The notes beneath the pieces were generated by a model. The model saw only the letters and a list, made by a program, of their open reading frames with translations, made no database searches and was not told the DNA's origin. A stretch of 23,460 bases of DNA from Perkinsus olseni (Eukaryota; Perkinsozoa; Perkinsida), in contig JABANN010000521.1 of assembly GCA_013115125.1 (NCBI GenBank), forward strand, positions 1-23,460, given 5' to 3'. Of this stretch, positions 1 through 5,849 are shown in pieces; the first letter of the stretch is position 1; every line of letters begins with the position of its first letter. The position numbers and the translations under genes are program-made.

Positions 1-270
1 GCTCGCCCGAAACGACAACATCATCTCCTGTGCGCTGCTATTTCACCTTCCGTACCTAAACGGTACTCCTCATAGATAATAATCAACCCACCGAGCCTTG
101 GGTTGCACCGATAGTACTTCACGGAAGGATGGTCCAGTAAGGACCACAAACTAATAAAGACTCTTAATTTTAACTATACTACAAGCTCTAGCCTACTTAG
201 CTTGAATGTCTACGATCACACAGGGCAAACGCTACCCGCGCACGCCCTAAAATCGAATTGCTCAGTTTGC
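1..270. other. no recognisable gene
   Basis: I see no convincing open frame, RNA gene or repeat in this left edge. It may be downstream flank of the weak minus-strand frame that ends at 271. Confidence 0.5.
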
Positions 271-492
271 TCACAACAGCGCGTTTAGCCACATTATTCC
301 GTCGTTGATCTTCGTTCCATAAAATTCAGGAGCAGCATGATATGAGTGCTCAGTTACCGTGGAGCTGTGCACATGGCCGATGTCCGAAACTTGCTTCCTA
401 GAGAGGAGTTGAGCTTTCTGGAGGCGTTCTATGCTGAAACTACTGGCGTGATTCAGGATATCGAAAATGACTGCAGATCTTAAACAATATGA
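271..492 (-). CDS. possible 3' exon of an unrecognised gene
   Basis: A minus-strand frame stays open here and ends in a stop at 271. The stretch from about 492 downward has ordinary protein composition, for example SSFSIERLQKAQLLSRKQV followed by a His/Ser-rich segment and a tail ending WLNALL. Upstream in the same frame (500-681) the translation becomes Gly/Arg/Phe-rich and overlaps a CCCGGG-rich palindromic stretch that looks intronic. A possible acceptor (ATCTGCAG on the minus strand) lies near 477. I do not recognise a family. It could be the last exon of a gene whose other exons are not visible, or a chance frame. Confidence 0.2.
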   Translation of the reverse strand, partial: SYCLRSAVIFDILNHASSFSIERLQKAQLLSRKQVSDIGHVHSSTVTEHSYHAAPEFYGTKINDGIMWLNALL

Positions 493-570
493 AACCCGGG
501 TAGCGGAAATGGGGAATTCTACAAGGCCTTGAAGGCCTGGCCTTCCCTCCCAGGACGAAATTTCCCGCGA

Positions 571-591
571 TTCCCGGGAAATTCCCGGGAA
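571..591. repeat. paired TTCCCGGGAA palindromes
   Basis: The 10-base palindrome TTCCCGGGAA occurs at 571-580 and again at 582-591, in a longer CCCG/GGGAA-rich stretch. Similar short GAAATTTTCC-type palindromes fill the introns of the transporter and PEX10 genes further right, so this may also be intronic sequence. Confidence 0.6.
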
Positions 592-889
592 TCCCTTAAA
601 AAATAGGGTAAAAACGCCTCTGCGGGTAATGGAACCTGCTCTATTCGAGAACAGGATTTTGAGCCACCCGGGGTGGCCCACCCCTACAAGTTAAGGGGGG
701 ACAAGTGCTCGTGAACCTCACGAACCTCCTCGGTTACCGGCAGCTCCACTGTATGATGCAAGGCCATCACACTTTTCTGGCCAAGCAGTTGCATTATTCG
801 GTCAAAATGGAAGGTAATACTGTTACTGTACTACTATACCATCCAGATTGGTACAGTCAGTCAAGCATGGCTGGGTGGAAAAAATGCCA

Positions 890-1026
890 TTTTTCCCCCT
901 CCTTCCCCATTTTTAAAATGGGGAAGGAGGGGGAAAAAGGAAAAAGGGGAAAGGAAGAAAAGAGAAGGGAGAAAAAAAAAGAGAAAGAGAGAGGAAGAAG
1001 AAAAGGAGAGGAAAAAAGGAAGAAAT
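890..1026. repeat. perfect pyrimidine/purine hairpin and polypurine tract
   Basis: Bases 890-913 (TTTTT, CCCCC, TCCTT, CCCC, A, TTTT) are the exact reverse complement of 915-938, with a single base between. The right arm runs on into an almost pure A/G tract to about 1026. Open frames on both strands here are low-complexity (Lys/Arg/Glu on plus, Phe/Leu/Ser on minus) and are not credible genes. Long mirror-type purine tracts of this kind are known to adopt triplex or cruciform forms; that any forms here is inference. Confidence 0.85.
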
Positions 1027-1123
1027 AACCGAATACTCTTGTGCCCTTGTTTATTCACCAACGCAAGCCAGGAGACGTTGAGAGTTTTATTAATAAGAAT
1101 CAGATAATAGATGGCTTCGAGTC

Positions 1124-1395
1124 GCCATCGCCTGAACAGGAGCGGTGCTCAGTCACACAAAGCCCACTGTTTCTCACATGCTTCATTCCATTGCTGGATC
1201 GTGTTATCGACGAAGGAAAAAATATCAGCGACCTATCGACGAAATGGCTCTTGGCCACCATCGCCTAAGCAGGAGTACTCAGTCACACAACGTCCATGCC
1301 CACTGATTCCTACCGGCTTGCATTTCATTTCATTGCATATTATTGCTGCATTGTGTTATCGAAGAAGGAGAAAATATCGCCGGACCTATTGACGG
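1124..1395. repeat. diverged tandem duplication, two copies of about 120-140 bp
   Basis: Copy 1 (about 1124-1241) and copy 2 (about 1256-1395) share, in the same order, CATCGCCT, then AGCAGGAG or its near match, CTCAGTCACACAA, CCCACTG, TTTC, CATT..ATTGCTG, GTGTTATCGA.GAAGGA, AAAATATC and GACCTAT.GACG. Copy 2 carries a small insertion of CATTTCATTTCATTGCAT type. I see no terminal repeats or target duplication, so it is a local duplication rather than a recognisable element. Confidence 0.65.
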
Positions 1396-1579
1396 GTGAC
1401 CCGTGACTCACACGCTACGACGAACTTCACACCACTTACCACTCGGGCTGTGTCGGTTCCACCATCGGGAGTTCCACTGTTCCGGGCACACGGAGAGGCC
1501 CTCTCAAGCCGAGCGGTACCCCGTCATTACTGCAAAAATCAATGGAGAGTCAATAGTACCCGAGCCAAGAGACCGATTA

Positions 1580-2587
1580 CTACCAACCGAGTTCGTTCAA
1601 GTCCATCAAATCAAAGCCCTCGCTAATCTCGTCCTGCTTGTGATGCTCACTCCGGCGGCGACGTTTATTCTCTTTTTTCCTTTGGGCCTTATCCTCCTTT
1701 CTGCGCCGCTTCAAACCACGTAGATGAGCGAGACGTTCGGGGGCGATATTCTCAGCTACCGGGCAGAAGTGAACTGCAGTCTTCTGGTCATCTTCAAGAA
1801 ACCGTTCGTGCATTGGCAGGCATTCACCGTTAGGAGACTTGATGATGGTCTTGAATGGCAGTGAGCAGATACCACAACAGCGAGACCCTTCCTGCTTGTT
1901 TTCCACGGTGAGCGACTTAGCACGCTCTTTAGCCCGGCCCGCTTCCTCCTTCCTCTTCTGTCTCCTCTCAACCTCGGCCTTGGGTGCTTCGGGGCATATG
2001 CCGTATTTGCCTCCATTGGGACTCATTTCATGAGAGTTGTACCCAGGGGCGAGAGGCTTGCCACACCATTTGCATATCATAGATGGTCGCCTGGTTGGTT
2101 CCTTCTCCAAAACGGACTCTCCCGACGACGGCTTCTCTGAGGTCGAGGTGCTGGAGGCAGAGGGCCCAGCGCGATTTTCCGTGTTGGCTGTTATAGGAGC
2201 ACCCTTTAACGGTCCCCTGTTCATCCAGTCATTCAATATGTCGGCACCAGTGGCAGGCTCAGGAGCAAGTGGTGGACGCGACCCGCTCAGTTTGACAACA
2301 GCTGGATGCACCGGCTCAAGCACTTGAGGTACATGCTCCTCTCCTCCTCTCATCTTCGACTCAAGTTCCACAACTGATTTCATATCGGAGACCGGGAGGG
2401 GCATACCAGCACGCTTATTGTGCAACTCGCGAGCAAATAATCTGATGTCACCGACCGTAATGCTAGGTGAAGGGACCGGTGGCTTCCCGGACTCTAATGC
2501 GGCATTCAGCTCACTGAATGCTCTTTTCTGGTAGGCCTTGTAGATGTCTTCGGCGTGAGGCCCAATCGTGGCAATAAGGTCCGCCAC
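1580..2587 (-). CDS. Cys/His-rich protein, possible C-terminal part of the upstream transposase
   Basis: This is an open frame of 335 codons; the in-frame GTG at 2587 is not a credible start, and the frame stays open upstream to about 2735. Two zinc-knuckle-like units are visible: one begins CKWCGKPLAP and contains SHEM and YGICP, the other begins CCGICSLPFK and contains MHERF and HFCP. Each thus has C-x2-C, then a His, then Cys-Pro. Between and after them are Lys/Arg/Glu-rich segments, and the protein ends in a basic stretch and an acidic tail (FDLMDLNELGW). In eukaryotic DDE transposases of the type seen at 2853-5280, C-terminal C-x2-C...H...CP units are familiar to me, so this may be that protein's C terminus separated by an intron or by decay; that link is inference. 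I cannot assign a function if it is an independent gene. Confidence 0.5.
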   Translation of the reverse strand: MADLIATIGPHAEDIYKAYQKRAFSELNAALESGKPPVPSPSITVGDIRLFARELHNKRAGMPLPVSDMKSVVELESKMRGGEEHVPQVLEPVHPAVVKLSGSRPPLAPEPATGADILNDWMNRGPLKGAPITANTENRAGPSASSTSTSEKPSSGESVLEKEPTRRPSMICKWCGKPLAPGYNSHEMSPNGGKYGICPEAPKAEVERRQKRKEEAGRAKERAKSLTVENKQEGSRCCGICSLPFKTIIKSPNGECLPMHERFLEDDQKTAVHFCPVAENIAPERLAHLRGLKRRRKEDKAQRKKENKRRRRSEHHKQDEISEGFDLMDLNELGW

Positions 2588-2589
2588 AA

Positions 2590-2701
2590 GGCCTCGGCGA
2601 GGCCGCCTCGCACAAGAGCCGGCCAGCGCGCCAATTTAATCGGAGCCGTCCGTGCTCCGAGGCCTACAACCCTCGGAGATTTGGTCCTCCTCGGCGAGGA
2701 G
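2590..2701. repeat. GC-rich palindromic CTCGGCGAG motifs
   Basis: Two palindromes share the core CTCGGCGAG: GGCCTCG-G-CGAGGCC at 2590-2604 and CTCCTCG-G-CGAGGAG at 2687-2701. They lie between the Cys/His-rich frame and the end of the transposase frame, where in-frame stops appear, and may belong to an intron or a small insertion. Confidence 0.5.
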
Positions 2702-2852
2702 TCCTCGCTCCACCCTCCTTCGCCTGTTCAAAGTCGTCGCTCTGGGGGTCATTGACCTGAGACCATACCGTCAAGAGCAATCAGAAGTAACTTTACCCCA
2801 AAGTACTAATCTTACCGTTGATGTGATGCTGGATTCTGCATCCGAGTCGTAA

Positions 2853-3692
2853 TCACGTAGACTCGTCCGAAGATTCTGCTCCTTCCTTGGTCTTCAGCCA
2901 CTCCTCAAACGTCGCACGGTAGAGCGACTCGTCGATAGTTCGCAAATACTCGGACCCGAACAAAATCTCCTCGGCCAAGACGACCCTTCCCCTCATGTCT
3001 CTGGCTTCGCTCGGGGCGAGGGGTATGGGCAACCCCTCCCAACCGTCCACCAGCTTACTGAATCTTCTCCTGTTGCTGAAGACCGCGCGCCATAATAATA
3101 AACAATCCCATAAAGGCTTTATGATAAAGCACATGAGGCTTGCGTAAGGTGCCACGTATCCCTGCGCATCACGCTGTGCCTTCCTTCGTTTGCCACTGTA
3201 CCCCTGCGCCATCTATAGCATCCCCATTTATCAGCATGGCATACGCTGCCGTCCAAATCCGACAGACAGCCTGTCAGGATGTGTTTAGCGAGGATACGAT
3301 AAGCCGGCCAGAATGATGGACCAAGGAGAGGATAGGATACATCTCCTGGCTGGGAGCTGTTTGCGCCGTCATCATCACAGGCAGCAGAATCGCGGTCCAG
3401 TTGATAGTAGGTACGGATGGTTTCATCTAGTCTTTCCTTTAGGACTTTCCCCTCAGGTATAAATCTTCTCACCTTCTCCCTCAGCTGCTTTTCACTCAGC
3501 TGGCCATTCCCCCCTGCCTTCAGATTAGCGGCCACGGCCTGCTCGTAGTCCTGGCTAGAGCTCACCATACAAGCTTTAGCGACGGCCTTGCAGAACTCCC
3601 CGTGACGGGGATGGTTTTGTGTGCAGGCCTTCAATATTCGTTGTTGCCAACAACGGCCAACAACTTGTTGGGCGTGCAGCAGGTCTAATCGA
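2853..3692 (-). pseudogene. DDE-type transposase, C-terminal half (interrupted gene)
   Basis: This half begins inside the 8-bp target duplication and reads LDLLHAQQVVGRCWQQR, then a helical charged region, then KHILTGCLSD and RRGTVANEGRHSVMRR. These match landmarks I know from eukaryotic transposase-derived proteins: the LDLFHA motif, the HI..GCLS motif and a late NE..H segment that should carry the catalytic Glu. The frame closes at 3119, where an overlapping frame (3212 to 2853) continues with more plausible sequence (LMCFIIKPLWDCLLLWRAVF and onward), so there is either a frameshift or an unrecognised intron near 3120-3200. Together with the split by the 963-bp element this argues that the copy is dead. 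The N-terminal half lies at 4656-5280. Confidence 0.6.
3685..3692. repeat. left target-site duplication CTAATCGA
   Basis: CTAATCGA here is repeated exactly at 4656-4663, bracketing the 963-bp element. Keeping one copy joins the flanking transposase frame without a shift. Confidence 0.85.
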
Positions 3693-3705
3693 CGGGGAAC
3701 CTCCA

Positions 3706-3954
3706 TTCATACATTGCTGTTTCATACATTGTAGGTTTCGTCCACGATTGTTTCGTCCATGGTAGGGTTCATCCTGCTTGCTTCGTCCATGTTACTTCCG
3801 TACATCCTCATTCATACACACCCCTTTCGTCCACGGGTCTTGAGTACATGATTCTTTCATCCACGCCGTTTCGTCCAATCATGCTCTAACTCCGCTTCTT
3901 TCTTCCAGGGCTTTTCGTACAGGCCTTTCGTACATGTGAGTTTCATCCACGCTA
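3706..3954. repeat. left subterminal array of TTTCGTCCA-type motifs
   Basis: About a dozen degenerate copies of TTTCGTCCA, TTCGTACAT and TTTCATCCA occur at spacings of roughly 15-30 bases. The same motif in reverse orientation (TGGACGAA, TGTACGAA, TGGATGAA) fills the right arm at 4400-4655. Repeated subterminal motifs of this kind are usually transposase-binding sites in hAT-like elements; that role is inference here. Confidence 0.75.
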
Positions 3955-3998
3955 CTTTTAGACATATGTGACGCCGCGGCGTCACATATGTCTAAAAG
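3955..3998. repeat. perfect 44-bp palindrome
   Basis: Bases 3955-3976 (CTTTTAGACATATGTG then ACGCCG) are the exact reverse complement of 3977-3998, with no spacer. It is followed at 4004-4027 by a GC-rich stretch with GCGCCGGC twice. An exact palindrome with no loop is rare, and it sits inside the 963-bp element away from its midpoint. Confidence 0.95.
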
Positions 3999-4043
3999 AC
4001 ATACGCGCCGGCGGCTGCGGCGCCGGCTCCACTCTTACCATCT

Positions 4044-4116
4044 ACCCTTATCCCGATTCGAACCTGGGACCATCGTCATGCAAGCCGGGTGCTCTACCAA
4101 TTCCGCTATATCCACC
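4044..4116 (-). other. tRNA-Ala(UGC)-like relic
   Basis: On the minus strand the sequence starts GGTGGATATAGCGG and continues AATTGGTAGAGC, a typical D arm. A loop CTTGCAT follows, giving anticodon UGC, then GGTCCCAGGTTCGAATC, a variable loop and T loop. The anticodon stem no longer pairs, the T stem appears to lack two bases, and no 3' strand matches the acceptor GGTGGAT, so this is not a working tRNA gene. The D-arm style is organellar or bacterial. Confidence 0.6.
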
Positions 4117-4151
4117 ACCTACTACAGCCTTAACATCTCACCGCCGCCTCT

Positions 4152-4168
4152 ACTGGTGAGTCACCAGT
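4152..4168. repeat. 17-bp palindrome
   Basis: ACTGGTGA-G-TCACCAGT is a perfect inverted repeat around one central base. It lies just beyond the tRNA-like relic and may mark the end of a smaller nested unit running from the 44-bp palindrome. Confidence 0.7.
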
Positions 4169-4311
4169 GGTGACGATCTAGCACTCCTCCGCATCAGGTT
4201 GTCTCTGTGATGATCCCAGTGCCTAGAGGCTCCAAACATGAATGGAGCCAAGTTGAATAGTTGGGTATCGCATGGGCGGTACTTTTTCGGAAATCAGGAG
4301 GAGTCATACAG

Positions 4312-4364
4312 GTGAGTAGGTTAGCAGCTCTAGCTGGTATTACCGAGGTCGCGGGTTCATTTCC
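4312..4364 (+). other. tRNA-like relic with B-box, preceded by GTGAGT
   Basis: After GTGAGTAG the sequence reads GTTAGCAGCTCTAGCTGG, resembling an A box and D arm, and then GAGGTCGCGGGTTCATTTCC, resembling a variable loop and T arm. The anticodon arm is too short and the T stem is imperfect. It lies in the 963-bp element, in the opposite orientation to the relic at 4044-4116. Confidence 0.35.
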
Positions 4365-4399
4365 TTCGATAAACATTTGCGTGTCGTCAGTTTCATATG

Positions 4400-4655
4400 T
4401 ACGAACCACTATTGGACGAATGAATTTTTTTCGAAAAGATCGTGCCCGAATAGATCACGACGAGCATATCTTTGGATCAACCGCCCATGGACGAGATAAT
4501 CGTGTACGAAACCGGTTATGGATGAAAAAATCGTGACCAAAACATACAATTTTTCGGTGTACGAAGAGATCATGAATGAACCGAAATTTGTACGAAACAA
4601 TCTTGGATCGAAGCTGCAGTGGACCAATCGATCATGGACGAATCGCGGTACACCC
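4400..4655. repeat. right subterminal array of TGGACGAA-type motifs
   Basis: Copies of TGGACGAA, TGTACGAA, TGGATGAA and ATCATGGACGAATC recur every 15-30 bases, inverted relative to the array at 3706-3954. Chance frames across it translate into repeats such as FVHDRLVH and FVHDYLVH, which only reflect the DNA repeat. Confidence 0.75.
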
Positions 4656-4663
4656 CTAATCGA
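4656..4663. repeat. right target-site duplication CTAATCGA
   Basis: Exact copy of the 8 bases at 3685-3692, immediately outside the right end of the 963-bp element. Confidence 0.85.
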
Positions 4664-5280
4664 AGGGTCACCTTGGAGCAGCCGCACGCTTCAGTCAGCA
4701 TCGCCTTGATCGATGCGGATTCAGCACCGCAGCAGCTCCGGTCCACGTAGCAGATAAGGTGCCCGTCCTCCGGTAGGCGATTCCGGAGTTGGGCAAATAG
4801 GCCCCGTAACTCCCCCCAGGCAGTCGAGCTCACAGCAGCAAGTCCCAGCACCGTACCACCGTCCCCGATCAAAGCGGCGACATATCCAGCGCGATTATTC
4901 ACCAGTTTCTTCGAGATCATCTTCGTATGGTCCACGCTCACCGTCCTCGTCACGGTAGTGCCAGACAACTCACGCGTGACCCGTCGGGTCAAGTCGGCCC
5001 GGTGTCGAGAGAAGTCGGTCAACAACGCCCTCTTGAACGTATGGAAGACAGCTTCTGGCGGCGCGGGTATCAACGACGCGGGATCAGAGCAGCAGAGTTC
5101 TGGCTCGCTGCTTCGCTCGTAGAGTACAGAAACGCCCCCGGTGAGCACTTTTCCAAGGCCCGCTTCAGAACAGCCCGCCACCACACTCGCTGGCAATGAT
5201 AATAAGAATGCTCCATCAATAGAGCTGAATGAATAGCCGCAAGTTGCCGCTATTTCTTCCTTAGAAAATATACTTTGTCC
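4656..5280 (-). pseudogene. DDE-type transposase, N-terminal part (interrupted gene)
   Basis: An open frame runs from 5280 (after a stop at 5283-5281) to the insertion point. Landmarks in order are FHTFKRALLTDF, RTVSVDHTKMISKKL with a candidate first catalytic Asp, YVAALIGDGGTVLGLAAVSS, and LICYVDRSCCG with a candidate second Asp, followed by KAMLTEACGCSKVTLRL. The SVDHT, then YVD..CC, then LDL.HA order matches a family of DDE-fold transposases and derived proteins known from animals and protists. The frame is broken at the target duplication by the 963-bp element and resumes at 3692. No start codon is obvious: the frame begins without ATG, and a splice acceptor near 5265 is possible. Terminal repeats of this older element were not found. 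Confidence 0.65.
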
Positions 5281-5849
5281 TTAAGAAAAAGATTTTAATC
5301 CGAACTTAAGGGATAGGGATGCGATAAGGAGTGGTTTTAGTCGAATGGAGTGTTCATCGGTATAGCTAAATCCTGGTCGGACTTCCGCATGGGAAATAGA
5401 TAATCGTCCAAGGACCCTAAGGGACTCAACCTAGCCGAATTTTCGGCATCCGTCCAAAATGCTCAGAGAATCGGCCGCACATATCGTGCTACCACTGTAT
5501 CATACGGTACCAGTAAATCCTACTACTGCATCTCATGATGAGAGTACCTCGTGAGGAACCCTCATAGTATATTCCTCCACACCCTCGTCGGGGACCGCGA
5601 GTTCTCGTCCGGATGCAATGTTCGCACTTTCTAACACCAAAATGTGAACACAAGCTTCCTGCTATATTCGACACCGACACCGACAACAACATCATCACGA
5701 GAGGTGAATATGGCAAAATGAATAGAAGAGTGGTAGACGACCGGCACGCGAGCCTGTCGAGCCTTCAGCAGGCGGCGCGACCACATGTAAGAGGGGTTTC
5801 CCCATCTCCACCCTCAGAGGTGCGGCATGAACTACTCCCGCTTCATGCC
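5281..5849. other. gene-poor stretch downstream of the secreted-protein gene
   Basis: Only short frames occur here, none with recognisable content. It separates the transposase remnant from the stop of the secreted repeat protein and should contain that gene's 3' end. Confidence 0.5.

Larger units (their letters stand above)
3693..4655. mobile_element. 963-bp non-autonomous DNA transposon (MITE/foldback type)
   Basis: The boundaries come from the 8-bp direct repeats CTAATCGA on both sides. The ends are imperfect inverted repeats: the left starts CGGGGAACCTCCATTC and the right, read inward on the minus strand, starts GGGTGTACCGCGATTC; about 16 of the first 24 positions agree. Inside are two oppositely oriented subterminal arrays, a perfect palindrome (3955-3998) and two tRNA-like relics. 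It has no credible coding frame. Eight-base duplications are typical of hAT elements, so a hAT-driven non-autonomous family is the simplest guess; Mutator-like and P-type elements, with 8-9 bases, are alternatives. Removing the element with one repeat joins ...VTLRL to DLLHAQQ... in frame, which is strong evidence for precise insertion into a once-intact transposase gene. Confidence 0.85.

Noticed and set aside
861-1061. Lys/Glu-rich and Phe/Leu/Ser-rich frames on opposite strands
   Set aside because: Both are translations of the polypurine tract and its hairpin.
4044-4116. Functional tRNA-Ala gene
   Set aside because: The anticodon stem and acceptor stem do not pair and the T stem lacks bases, so it was listed only as a relic.
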